This document shows positions 17,271-26,674 of a DNA stretch of 64,000 nt, in pieces (the stretch's first letter is position 1; the number at the start of each line of letters is the position of its first letter). Both the position numbers and the translations under genes were made by a program. Source of the DNA: Ensifer sp. WSM1721 (GTDB lineage: Bacteria > Pseudomonadota > Alphaproteobacteria > Rhizobiales > Rhizobiaceae); NCBI RefSeq assembly GCF_000513895.2, contig NZ_CP165782.1, positions 3,308,501 to 3,372,500 of the forward strand, given 5' to 3'. Below the pieces are notes generated by a model. That model worked only from the letters and a program-made list of their open reading frames with translations. It had not been told where the DNA came from and did not search any database.

Positions 17271-17594
17271 TCAAGCCGCTGCGTTCGAAATCCAGGAGCT
17301 CAGTGCCGTCTTCGGAGCGGCACCGACCTTGATGTCGGCGACTTCGCCGGCCTTGAACAGAGCGAGCGTCGGGATCGAGCGGACGCCGTATTGGGCGGCG
17401 AGTTCCGGGTTTTCATCGATGTTGAGCTTGGCAACCTTGACCTTGCCGGCGAGCTCGGTGGCGATTTCTTCGAGGCTCGGCGCGATCATTTTGCACGGGC
17501 CGCACCATTCTGCCCAGAAGTCGACGACGACCGGTTCGGCGGAGTTCAGAACTTCTTTTTGAAAATTGGACGCATCGACTTTTACAGTAGCCAT
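17271..17594 (-). CDS. trxA: Thioredoxin
   Basis: 107 aa from the ATG at 17594, preceded by GGAGCAACCG. An upstream ATG at 17624 would add 10 residues not seen in thioredoxins. The redox motif is WCGPC, with Cys31 and Cys34. [14 protein letters not shown] holds the cis-proline. It reduces cytosolic disulfides with NADPH via thioredoxin reductase. It is followed by a clear terminator. Confidence 0.97.
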   Translation of the reverse strand: MATVKVDASNFQKEVLNSAEPVVVDFWAEWCGPCKMIAPSLEEIATELAGKVKVAKLNIDENPELAAQYGVRSIPTLALFKAGEVADIKVGAAPKTALSSWISNAAA

Positions 17595-17675
17595 CGGTTG
17601 CTCCTTCGGAATGGCAATGTCCATATGTTGTGCCTCATGTGAGGCATCGCCACTGGATTTTCAATATCGTGTATC

Positions 17676-20600
17676 TCACTTTGTCGCGAGCTCTTCAAGG
17701 CTCCTGTCTAGCATCGACTCGGGAAGCGCTCGGATAGCCGGGCCCTCCGTGAAGATCAGCACGCAATGGAAACGTTTGCCGGGGTAGAGAGGTTTCAACA
17801 GCTCGCGATAGATCGCAAGCTGCGTCCGGTAGACGGGTGCAATCCCGTCGAGCGTGGAGGGCACCTGGCGATTGGTCTTGTAGTCGGCGATCGTCACCGT
17901 GTCGTCGGAGACGGCCAGGCGGTCGATCCGGCCGGAGACGGCGAACTCGCGCCCGCCGAGCCTGAGCGTTCCCATGACGGAAACTTCCGCCCGGCTCTGC
18001 TCGCCGAAAAGCCCTTGCAGCTCCGGGTGCTCCAGCACGTCGGCCACCGCGTCGGCCAGCGCCCGGCGATCCGCCTCCGGCCAGCGCGGCACGGAGCGGC
18101 TGAGATATCGCTCCGCGGCGGCATGGCGCTCAGCCCCTTCGATCGACGGGAGAACCTGCAGCATGCGGTGAAGAATCGCGCCGCGCAGCATCGAAGATTT
18201 CGGCGCAGCCTTCTCCGCGAAGATGGCCGATCCGACGATCGACTCGTTCCCCGGGTCATCAATGGCGATAGTCGTGCCGGAAGGAGCAAGAGGCCGCGGC
18301 AGGCGGCGCGGCGGCGGCAAAGGAGTGAAAAGCGCTCCCGGCAGGCCGGACGGCGCCTGTTGCGGCTCGACCCCGGCTTCCTTTGCCGGCAAGTCGCGCG
18401 GCACATGCGTCTCCCGCCATATGAGACCGGACCATTCCTCGCCCCCGGCGCTGAAGACCGTCGGCGCCGCACGGCCCTTCAGGTCCCGCGCAAGAGTTCC
18501 CTGCACCATGGCGTGCCAGGTATCGACGTTCTGCCGCTGGCCGCGATAGCCGCAGACGATCAGGCGGTCGGCCGCGCGCGTCATGCCGACATAGAGAAGG
18601 CGGCGGTATTCCTCCTCGGCAAGCTGTTTCAGCCGCTCGTTGTCGGCGGCGATCAGCGAATTCGAGGTCGAACCCGGCGCGCGCCAGACCGGCACCGACA
18701 GCACCGAGCGGTCGGGCTGCGGCTTCTCCAGAAAGCGCAGGTCCGGCACCTGTTGGCGGACGAACGCCTCGCCGCCGCCGTCCACCAGGAAGACGACCGG
18801 TGCTTCGAGGCCCTTCGCCGCGTGCACGGTCATCACGCGAACCTCGTTGCGCTCCTTGTCCTGTTCGCGTTTCACCGTGGGCGCTTCGATTTCAAGCGTC
18901 GAGATGAAGGCCTGGAGGCCGGGCAAGCCGCTCCTCTCGTGATCGAGCGCAAAGGTCAGGAATTCGTCGAGAATGTCGCTGACTTCGCTGCCGAGCCGCG
19001 CCAGGAAAGCGCGCCGGCCACCATGGGCTCCAAGAATCCGGGCATAAAAGTCGTGCGGGAGCAGGTCCCGGGCAAGGACGCGGTAACTGGCGAGGATCTG
19101 CACCATTCGATGAAAGCGGCTCGTCTCCTCGGTGCCGAGGTGCTGCAGCCTCTCCCAGAGGCTTTCGTCTTCCGCTCGCCGCGCCGCGAGCTCGAATATG
19201 TCGTCTTCACCGAGATCGAAGAGCGGGCTTTTTAGAAGCGCGGCGAGGGAGAGATCGTCCTCCGGCAGAAGCACGAAGCGGCCGAGCGCCAGCAGGTCCT
19301 GGACGGCGATATGGCTCGTCAGCACGAGACGGTCGGCACCGGCAACCGGAATATTGCCCCGCCGCTTGAGCGCGCGTGTCAGTGCGTTGACGAAGGCATC
19401 GCGCTTGCGCACGAGCACGATGACGTCGCCCGGGCGCATCGGTCGCCGCACGCCCTTTTCGATCACGGTTTCTTTGCCGATCCAGTCTTGGAGAACCGCC
19501 GCAATGCGCCGGGCAAGGATGTTCACCGGCGCGCGTTCGGGTGTCGCATCGAAGGGAGCCGTCCAGTCCTCGTCCGCCGCCGTCGCCTCGGGCGCGATCA
19601 CATCCCACACGTCCACGGCGCCGGGATGGCCGATCCGGTTCGAGGCGTGCACGATCGCCTCGTTCCGGGCGCTGAGGCCTTTCGCGTTGCCCGGATTGGC
19701 GAAAACGGTGTCGACGGCGGAGAGCACGTCGACGGTCGAACGGAAGGAAAGTTGCAGGCCTATGGGGCTGAAATGCTTGTTGCCGGCGCGTACCCGCCGC
19801 TCGGTCACGATGCGCTCGCGCGAGAAACGCTCCGGGCGCGCGCCCTGGAAGGAATAGATCGACTGCTTCTCGTCGCCGACGGCGAAGATCGTCCGGTCGT
19901 CCGCCCGCGCCGTTTCGCCGGCGAAGAAATCGGACGCGAGCGCCTGGATGATCGTCCATTGCGCTGGGCTCGTATCCTGCGCCTCGTCGACGAGGATGTG
20001 GTCGATGCCCTGATCAAGCTTGTAGTGGACCCAGGCACCGACGTCGCTGCGAGAAAGCAGGGCAGCGGTGCGGTGGATCAGATCCTCAAAGTCGAGCTGG
20101 CTGCGAGCCTTCTTGAGAGCCTCGTAATCGCGGTTCAGCCTCTCGGCAAGGATGAGGGCGGCGCGCGTCGCCTCATACATCCGCACGATGCCCAGCCGGT
20201 CGACTGAGGCGAGCATGTGATCGCGCGCTTCTGCGACGAGAGCTTCGAGGTGCGGCGCCTCGCGCCGTATTGCGGCATTCAGGAAGGTGGATTCGGCCTT
20301 CGGCTTGCCGCCTCCGTTGAAGAAAAGCTCCATTAGCTTGGCATAGCGCCCCGGCGTATCCTCCATGTCGCGGACGTACCGCAAGCCTTCTGCGATAGCA
20401 GAGGGCTTGGCGCCGCCAAGACGTAGGCCCACCTCGATATAGTCATCGAGTGCCGCGCCGTTGAGGCCAGCGAGCGGCCAGGCCTTGGCCATGACCGTCT
20501 CCGCCGTCTCGCCCGGCTTGAGGCCGAGGGCCGAGCGCAGATGCGTTTCCATTCCGTCTCGCCCTTGGACGCGGTCGAGAAAGGCCTGGATCGGCCCCCG

Positions 20601-21254
20601 GCCGGCGACGATCGCCGTGAGCAGCTTTTCGAGGCCGGTGTCGTCGGCAAGGTCGAGAACCGTGGCGAAGGCATCGGCCAGTTCCTTGTCGTCCGCCGCC
20701 GCCGTCGCCGTGAGCAGCGCTCGGCGCGCGTCCGCAAGCAGGACCGCCGCAGCGCGGTCGTCGAGAACGGAAAAATGCCCGGCGACATTGGCCTCCAGCG
20801 GAAACTGGTGCAGCAGGGCTTCGCAGAAGGCGTGAATCGTCTGGATCTTCAGTCCGCCCGGCGTTTCCAGAGCCCGGGCGAAAAGCCGTCGCGCCTCATG
20901 GATCTTCGCAAGCGGCGGACGCTTCCCCTCGACCGCTTCGATGCGCTTCTCGAGCGCCGCATCGTCGAGCATCGCCCATTCGGCGAGCTTCTCGAACACC
21001 CGGTTAGACATTTCGGAAGCTGCCGCCTTCGTATAGGTGAGGCAGAGGATCGCCGATGGCCGACAGCCGGCGAGCAGCAGCCGAATGACGCGCTGCGTCA
21101 GCACGTGCGTCTTGCCCGACCCGGCATTGGCGGAAACCCACGCGGAGCGTGCCGGATCGGAGGCGAGCGCCTGCCGCGCGGTCGTCCAGTCGAGCCACGC
21201 CTCCGGTGTCTTCTCCTCCGGGCCGCAGAGATCATTCCTCATCGTCGTCGTCAC
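17676..21254 (-). CDS. addA: Double-strand break repair helicase-nuclease AddA
   Basis: 1192 aa. It is the UvrD-like subunit of AddAB, which resects double-strand DNA ends for RecA loading (the RecBCD counterpart). Walker A is SANAGSGKTHV (~residue 41). DEAQDTSPAQW is the helicase II motif, and VMTVHAAKGLEAPVVFL is motif V. The C-terminal RecB-type nuclease shows SGRIDRLAVS and IADYKTNR. The GTG at 21254 overlaps addB by 23 nt. An ATG at 21242 (11-nt overlap) is an equally good start. Either way translation is coupled to addB. Confidence 0.95.
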   Translation of the reverse strand: MTTTMRNDLCGPEEKTPEAWLDWTTARQALASDPARSAWVSANAGSGKTHVLTQRVIRLLLAGCRPSAILCLTYTKAAASEMSNRVFEKLAEWAMLDDAALEKRIEAVEGKRPPLAKIHEARRLFARALETPGGLKIQTIHAFCEALLHQFPLEANVAGHFSVLDDRAAAVLLADARRALLTATAAADDKELADAFATVLDLADDTGLEKLLTAIVAGRGPIQAFLDRVQGRDGMETHLRSALGLKPGETAETVMAKAWPLAGLNGAALDDYIEVGLRLGGAKPSAIAEGLRYVRDMEDTPGRYAKLMELFFNGGGKPKAESTFLNAAIRREAPHLEALVAEARDHMLASVDRLGIVRMYEATRAALILAERLNRDYEALKKARSQLDFEDLIHRTAALLSRSDVGAWVHYKLDQGIDHILVDEAQDTSPAQWTIIQALASDFFAGETARADDRTIFAVGDEKQSIYSFQGARPERFSRERIVTERRVRAGNKHFSPIGLQLSFRSTVDVLSAVDTVFANPGNAKGLSARNEAIVHASNRIGHPGAVDVWDVIAPEATAADEDWTAPFDATPERAPVNILARRIAAVLQDWIGKETVIEKGVRRPMRPGDVIVLVRKRDAFVNALTRALKRRGNIPVAGADRLVLTSHIAVQDLLALGRFVLLPEDDLSLAALLKSPLFDLGEDDIFELAARRAEDESLWERLQHLGTEETSRFHRMVQILASYRVLARDLLPHDFYARILGAHGGRRAFLARLGSEVSDILDEFLTFALDHERSGLPGLQAFISTLEIEAPTVKREQDKERNEVRVMTVHAAKGLEAPVVFLVDGGGEAFVRQQVPDLRFLEKPQPDRSVLSVPVWRAPGSTSNSLIAADNERLKQLAEEEYRRLLYVGMTRAADRLIVCGYRGQRQNVDTWHAMVQGTLARDLKGRAAPTVFSAGGEEWSGLIWRETHVPRDLPAKEAGVEPQQAPSGLPGALFTPLPPPRRLPRPLAPSGTTIAIDDPGNESIVGSAIFAEKAAPKSSMLRGAILHRMLQVLPSIEGAERHAAAERYLSRSVPRWPEADRRALADAVADVLEHPELQGLFGEQSRAEVSVMGTLRLGGREFAVSGRIDRLAVSDDTVTIADYKTNRQVPSTLDGIAPVYRTQLAIYRELLKPLYPGKRFHCVLIFTEGPAIRALPESMLDRSLEELATK

Positions 21255-24200
21255 CGTCCGTGGTTGCCCATTCGGCGACCCGCGCCAGATGATCGTATTC
21301 CCCTCCGTAGTCTCGTTCCTTCTGGACGATCAGGCGCGAGGCGAAGCCGTGCCTGCCGCTCATCAGGGCGGCGAGCAGCTTTTTCAGTTCCGCAAGCGAT
21401 TCCTCCGCCAGTTGATCGGTGGATTTGGCCTCCTTCGACCGGCTGTTCTCGTTGTTGACCGTATCGACGGCAAAGCGGCTGCCGGGCTTCAGCCGGACGT
21501 AGCGCAGCGAGTGCGGCCTGGCGGGCCCGACGGCGCGGAAGGCGCCGGCCTTAAGGGCCGCCGCTTCGAGCGCGAGCTGCGGGTCGAGCAGGGCTCGCGC
21601 TTCCTTGGGCGAGGGGCTCGATCCGGTCTTGTAGTCGATGATATCGATCGTTCCGTCCTTAAGCCGGTCGAGGCGGTCGGCGATGCCGGTCAGCCGGATG
21701 TCGGCAAGCCCGAGTTCCATCGACGCGGGAACCTCCGTGAAGGACTTCTGGATGCCGGGGCGGCGCTTCCGTTCCCAGGCGAGGAAAGCCCTTCCGACGG
21801 CTTCGAAGCGCGGCCGCCAGATGGTGTCGATATGCGCCGGCAGCCTCTCCTCGTCGAAGGCCTCGTGAAGAAGCCGCAGCATCGCCTCTTCGCCTTCCTT
21901 CAAGGCGGGATCGAAGCCGCCCTTGACGAAACGGTCGACGATCCGGTGATAGAGCAGCCCGCGTTCGGCGGCGCCCGGATCGCGATTGAACGGATCGATC
22001 GGCGTGAGCCTGAGGATCCGCCGCGCGTAGATCGAGTAGGGATCGCGGCGAAGCCGCGTCACCTCGCTGAAGGAATATTTGCGCGGCTGCAACTCGGCCG
22101 GCGGTCTCGGCTCCGGCCGATTCGCCAGCGGCTGGCGGTCGCCTTCGTCGAGAATGCGCATCCATTGGAGATAGGCTGCGCCGTTGGCCTTGAGCAGCTC
22201 GGTCAGTCTTTCGCCGCCGAGTGCCTGTAGGCGCTGGAGCCATCGCGAGGCGACGGTCGGCGCCGAGCCCTGACGCATGGAGCGGGAGAAGATCAGCCGT
22301 CGCGTGCCGCAGGCCATCTGGAAGTCGTGCGCGAGCTGGCCGATGCGCCTTTCCGGCGGTTCGAGGCCGATGCCGGATTTCATGGTCCGCGACAGGAACG
22401 GATCGTTTGAAGTCTGGCCCGGCCAGGTGCCCTCGTTCATGCCGCCGAGCACGACGAGATCGACGCTTTGCAGGCGCGACTCGAGAGCGCCGAAGATAAA
22501 GACGCGGGGATGGCGCATCGATCGCGGCTTGACCGCTTCGCTGGCGGCAAGGGCCTCGACGATGTCGCACCATTGCGGCCCGTCGGCCTCCATCTGGCCC
22601 TCGGTCTCGATGATGCCGGCGAGCAGCCTCGCCAATGTTTCGCCGGCTTCCGAAGCCCAAAGGTCGCCGAGGCTGCCGCGTTCGTCAATGGCGACTGCCT
22701 CCAGTGCGCGGCCGGTTCGTTCTGCCCAATCGGCCAAGGTCAGCACCAGCGAACGGTGGCGGCCACCTTCCGCGCAGGTTGCGATCGTGCTCGCAAAGGG
22801 TTCGATCGCGGATGCGATGCGCCGGACGAGTGACCGTGCCAGCGCGATGTCGTCCTCCTTGATGCCGCCGCGCCATGGCGGCGGATGCCGGTCGGTGCCG
22901 TGGTTCTCGAGCGCCTTTTCGAGCGTCGCTTCCAACGTCGAGATGTCAGCTACATCGGTACCGCCGCGCAGCGCCACGAGTTCCAGCGTGTCCGCAGCCC
23001 GGCGCGCATTTTCCGCCGTCTCGCCGAAGCGAGCGAGCGGATGCTTGAGGAGGGCGACCAGGGGGACCGGGTCGTCGGGCCTGAGCGTCGCTTCGACAAG
23101 AAGCCGCGTGAGCGCGCCTGCCGGCGTTGCCGAGAGCGGGACACCGGCCGAATCGTCGGCCTCGATGCCGAAGCGGGCAAGTTCGGCACCGACCCGGCGC
23201 GCAAGACCGCGATCCGGCGTGATGAGCGCCGCCTGGCTCTCTTCGTCGCCTTCGAGCGCCAGTCTCAGCGCAATCGCAATGGCCGTCGCCTCCTCGCGTT
23301 CGTTCGCCGCCTCGATCAGGGCCACGTCGGCGAAAGCTGAAAGAAGCTTTTCCTCTTTCAACTCCGCACGGGCCTCAGTCCAACTGTCCGTCGCTTTCGC
23401 CGGCAGAAGCGCGCGTGACAGGACGGTGCTACGATAGTCAAGGGCGCTGTCGGCCGAGTTCAGCACGGGCACGTCGTCACGCTCGATGCCCATGCGCTTC
23501 AGGAGGCGGTGGAAACCATACTGAGGGTGGGTGCGGCTGGCCGGGTCTCTCGCAAAGAGACCGGAAATGGGGCCTGCCGCCTCGCCCGCAATCAGCTCCC
23601 ATTCCGCATCGCTCATGTCCTTGTCGAGGCCGGGGAGCACGACCGTGCCGCTCGGCAATGCCTTCACCGCGGCAATGAGCGCAGCGGTCGCCGGAATCGA
23701 ACCGGTCGAGCCGGCGATGATGATCGGACCGGTCACCTTGCCGGCGGCGATGCGCTGGGTTTCGGCCTTGAGCACGGCATTGCGGTGGCGGGCCGGCGAG
23801 GAGTGTTTGAGTTCGTTGAGCCGCTCCGGCCAATAGGTTCGGGCGATCTTCAGGAAGGCGAGCGTCAATTGCCACCAGAGCGCATGTTCGCCGCCGTCGA
23901 GCCCGTCCAGCTGATCCCAGGCAAGCTCTTCGGTCTCGATGGCGTCGATCAGTTCGGCGAGATTGCGCGCGAGCCAGATGGCGTCGGCGGGGCTTGCCGG
24001 GGCGATCAGCGGGCTTTCGGCATGGATGTCGAGGACCACCTGCGGCAGGTGGTTGCGCCAGGCGAGGATGAGGCGGCCGAGCTCGATCAGCCGCGAGGTG
24101 CCGGAAAGCGGCGGCGCAAGATCGAGGATCGCCGGCACTTCCGTCTCGAAGAAGCCGCTGTCGTCGTCGGTTTCGCCGAGCGCGCGGATCACCGGCAGGA

Positions 24201-24420
24201 TTGCCGAGCGGCCGCCGAGCAGATCGACGAATTCGGAGCGCAGAACGCGCGCCGAGCGGCGGGTCGGCACGAAGATCGTTACCCCGGCAAGGGCGAGCGG
24301 ATCGGCCGGGTCGTAGCGGAAGTCCGGCGTGAGCGCGCCGCTCAAGAGCGCTTCCGTGAGCGTCCTCAAGAAGGGCAGGCCGGCGGGAATGGTGAAGACG
24401 TTCGAGCTTCCTCCGGGCAC
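21232..24420 (-). CDS. addB: Double-strand break repair protein AddB
   Basis: 1062 aa. It is the partner of AddA, with a helicase-like body and a C-terminal RecB-type nuclease (IDIIDYKTGSSPSPKEA). No Walker A is visible in the first ~100 residues (IFVPTRRSARVLRSEFVD occupies the region). I see no cysteine cluster around the nuclease, so the iron-sulfur cluster known from Bacillus AddB appears absent. GTG start, 1 nt after the TGA of the nucleotidyltransferase gene, whose last codons GGGAGGA serve as the ribosome site. Confidence 0.93.
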   Translation of the reverse strand: MPGGSSNVFTIPAGLPFLRTLTEALLSGALTPDFRYDPADPLALAGVTIFVPTRRSARVLRSEFVDLLGGRSAILPVIRALGETDDDSGFFETEVPAILDLAPPLSGTSRLIELGRLILAWRNHLPQVVLDIHAESPLIAPASPADAIWLARNLAELIDAIETEELAWDQLDGLDGGEHALWWQLTLAFLKIARTYWPERLNELKHSSPARHRNAVLKAETQRIAAGKVTGPIIIAGSTGSIPATAALIAAVKALPSGTVVLPGLDKDMSDAEWELIAGEAAGPISGLFARDPASRTHPQYGFHRLLKRMGIERDDVPVLNSADSALDYRSTVLSRALLPAKATDSWTEARAELKEEKLLSAFADVALIEAANEREEATAIAIALRLALEGDEESQAALITPDRGLARRVGAELARFGIEADDSAGVPLSATPAGALTRLLVEATLRPDDPVPLVALLKHPLARFGETAENARRAADTLELVALRGGTDVADISTLEATLEKALENHGTDRHPPPWRGGIKEDDIALARSLVRRIASAIEPFASTIATCAEGGRHRSLVLTLADWAERTGRALEAVAIDERGSLGDLWASEAGETLARLLAGIIETEGQMEADGPQWCDIVEALAASEAVKPRSMRHPRVFIFGALESRLQSVDLVVLGGMNEGTWPGQTSNDPFLSRTMKSGIGLEPPERRIGQLAHDFQMACGTRRLIFSRSMRQGSAPTVASRWLQRLQALGGERLTELLKANGAAYLQWMRILDEGDRQPLANRPEPRPPAELQPRKYSFSEVTRLRRDPYSIYARRILRLTPIDPFNRDPGAAERGLLYHRIVDRFVKGGFDPALKEGEEAMLRLLHEAFDEERLPAHIDTIWRPRFEAVGRAFLAWERKRRPGIQKSFTEVPASMELGLADIRLTGIADRLDRLKDGTIDIIDYKTGSSPSPKEARALLDPQLALEAAALKAGAFRAVGPARPHSLRYVRLKPGSRFAVDTVNNENSRSKEAKSTDQLAEESLAELKKLLAALMSGRHGFASRLIVQKERDYGGEYDHLARVAEWATTDGDDDDEE

Positions 24421-24421
24421 G

Positions 24422-25153
24422 TCATCCTCCCGGGCGAAAACGCCGGATTGTCGCCTCGGCCTCCGCGATCGCTTCAGGCGTGCCGACCGTCATCCAATGG
24501 CCGTCGAGCATCAGGCCGAAAAGGCGCCCCTTGGCGATTGCCCGGTCGAAATAGATGTTGAGGTTGAATGCGTCGGCGGGCGCATCGGCGAAAAGCCGCG
24601 AGTCCATGGCGATCGCACCGGCATAGACGACGGGATTTTCCATGCCCTCTTGATAACGCGTCAGTATCCCTTCCGCCGAGAGAGAGAAATCCTTCTTGCC
24701 GTTGTGTCCGGTCGTGTCCTCCAGACGCACGCAGAGCAGCGCCATGTCCATGCGCTCTGGATCGAAATAGCTGGCGAGCCTCTGCAGATTGCTCGGTTCT
24801 CCGGCCTTCTCGCCGACCCAGAAGAGATCGGCATTCATGACGAGGACCGGCCCATCATCGAGCAGTTTCAAACCCTTGGCGAGCCCGCCGCCGGAATTCA
24901 TCAGCGCCTCCCGCTCGTCGGAAATAACGATATGCGGCGCCTCCCGACGGCCGAGGTGCTCCTCCATCTGATCGGCGAAATGATGGACATTCACGGCGGC
25001 CTTGGTCACGCCCGCGGCGGTGAGCAGGTCCAGCACATAGTCGATCATCGGCTTGCCGGCGATGCTGACGAGCGGCTTCGGCAGTGTGTTGGTGATCGGC
25101 CTGAGGCGCGTGCCCAATCCGGCCGCGAGCACCATGGCATTGGTAATGGGCAT
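24422..25153 (-). CDS. murU: Nucleotidyltransferase, probable N-acetylmuramate-1-phosphate uridylyltransferase (MurU-like)
   Basis: 243 aa. The nucleotidyl transferase signature AMVLAAGLGTRLRPITNTLPKPL opens the protein, with VNVHHFADQMEEHL and VMNADLFWVG following. MurU and mannose-1-phosphate guanylyltransferases look alike. MurU is favoured because the gene just upstream encodes an AmgK-like kinase, and AmgK+MurU is the anabolic peptidoglycan-recycling route that makes UDP-MurNAc without GlmU/MurA. It starts 9 nt after that kinase gene and ends 1 nt before addB. Confidence 0.8.
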   Translation of the reverse strand: MPITNAMVLAAGLGTRLRPITNTLPKPLVSIAGKPMIDYVLDLLTAAGVTKAAVNVHHFADQMEEHLGRREAPHIVISDEREALMNSGGGLAKGLKLLDDGPVLVMNADLFWVGEKAGEPSNLQRLASYFDPERMDMALLCVRLEDTTGHNGKKDFSLSAEGILTRYQEGMENPVVYAGAIAMDSRLFADAPADAFNLNIYFDRAIAKGRLFGLMLDGHWMTVGTPEAIAEAEATIRRFRPGG

Positions 25154-25162
25154 GATTTCCTG

Positions 25163-26674
25163 TCAGTTGGCTGATTCGGGAGCCAGGATTCCAGCCTTAA
25201 TGCACCATTCGCGCAAGGGTGTCAGCACCTCGTGGGAAAGTGCATGCCCGAGATAGGCGAAGGTGCGCGGCATATGTCTCATATAGCCGGGTTTGCCGTC
25301 GCGCTGCATCAGCCGCACCCAAATGCCGGCGAGCTTGCAGTTTCGCTGCGCGGCCATCAAATGCCAGTCGCGCAAGAAAGCCGCCTCGTCGAAAGCGCCG
25401 GAGGCCCTGCGCTCGGCGATATAGACATCCATCATGCGGTCGGCCAGGTCGCGGTCGATCGTTACGCGCGCGTCCTGCACGAGCGCGGCGACGTCATAGG
25501 CCGTAGGGCCGATCATCGCGTCCTGGAAATCGATGATGCCGACGCGGTCGCGGCCGGTGCGGTCGGCACGCCAGAGGATGTTGGGCGAGTGAAAGTCGCG
25601 CAGCAGCAGGTTCTTCTCCGCCGAGGCGAGAACGTCGATGAGATGGTCCCAGATTGCAAAGTAGTCTTTCCGCTCCGCCTCGGAGGCCGGTGCGCCGCGC
25701 TTCCACGGCAGGTGCCAGTCGACCAAAAGACTCGTTTCGATTTTGATCGCGGTTCGGTCGAAGTCGGGAATGCGATGGACGATGCCCTCCGCGATCGCAA
25801 TCTCGCGCTCGGCCGGTGCCGCATGGAGGCGGGCGAGCACCCGCGCGCCCTCGATGTAGCGCTCGGCGACGGGTCGGCCGTCAGCATCGATGATGCCCTC
25901 CGAGCCCAGATCTTCGATCAGCAGCAGGCCCAGGTCCAGGTCGCGCGCGTAGATCGCCGGCGCCGCGAAGCCGCGTTTGCGCAAGAATTCCGAGATCGCG
26001 ACGAAGGGAATGACGTCTTCGGCGATGTGGGCGAGCTGCTGATAGTATTTGCCGTCCTGCAGGATCGGGCCGGGCTTGTGCTTGGGCGCGTCCATCAGAA
26101 TCTTCGTCGGCTCGCCGTCGTGCGTGTGGATGCGCTCATAGGCCCGCACGGAAGCATCGCCGCTCAAGTGCCGCCGGCGGGCGCCGGCGTGACCGGCTTC
26201 CGTCAGGAAGCTCCGGATGGCAAGCGAACGGGTGATCCGGTTGAAGGCGGCCTCGGGGGCGGCGATTCGCAAGCGCCGTCCTTCGCCCTCGTGCGAGAAG
26301 GTCAGGGTGATCCGGTCGGCCGGCAGCGCCTCTTCCGCCTTCTCGGGCCACTCGACCAGACAGATGCCTTCGGAAAGCGCCTCGTCGAAACCGAGCTCGT
26401 CCAGTTCGGAAGCGTCAGCGAGGCGATAGAGGTCGAGATGGGCGACCGGGATCCTGAGATCGTAGCTTTGCACCAGGGTGAAGGTGGGGCTTGGCACCTC
26501 GAGCGCCTCGTCATCGGCCATCACCCGGAGAAAGGCCCGCGCGAAGGTGGATTTTCCGGCCCCGAGATCGCCCGAGAGGGCAACGCAATCGCCGGCCTTC
26601 AGTGCTAGCGCTAGGTCTTCGCCGAGCTCGATGGTGGCGGCTTCGTCCTTCAGCAGAAGTTCCAGAGACTTCAT
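25163..26674 (-). CDS. TsaE-AmgK fusion: tRNA t6A ATPase joined to an amino-sugar kinase-like domain
   Basis: 503 aa in one frame. Residues 1-~150 are TsaE: Walker A GDLGAGKST at 35-43, PSPTFTLVQSY at 61-71, LYRL at 82-85 and the LVEWPE motif at 106-111. TsaE supports threonylcarbamoyl-adenosine formation on tRNA. Residues ~155-503 are an aminoglycoside-phosphotransferase/AmgK-type kinase, with catalytic loop RDFHSPN at 359-365 and metal-binding DFQDA at 382-386. AmgK phosphorylates N-acetylmuramate and N-acetylglucosamine at the anomeric position. Such fusions are annotated in other Rhizobiales, so this is not an assembly error. It lies between divL and the MurU-like gene. Confidence 0.9.
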   Translation of the reverse strand: MKSLELLLKDEAATIELGEDLALALKAGDCVALSGDLGAGKSTFARAFLRVMADDEALEVPSPTFTLVQSYDLRIPVAHLDLYRLADASELDELGFDEALSEGICLVEWPEKAEEALPADRITLTFSHEGEGRRLRIAAPEAAFNRITRSLAIRSFLTEAGHAGARRRHLSGDASVRAYERIHTHDGEPTKILMDAPKHKPGPILQDGKYYQQLAHIAEDVIPFVAISEFLRKRGFAAPAIYARDLDLGLLLIEDLGSEGIIDADGRPVAERYIEGARVLARLHAAPAEREIAIAEGIVHRIPDFDRTAIKIETSLLVDWHLPWKRGAPASEAERKDYFAIWDHLIDVLASAEKNLLLRDFHSPNILWRADRTGRDRVGIIDFQDAMIGPTAYDVAALVQDARVTIDRDLADRMMDVYIAERRASGAFDEAAFLRDWHLMAAQRNCKLAGIWVRLMQRDGKPGYMRHMPRTFAYLGHALSHEVLTPLREWCIKAGILAPESAN

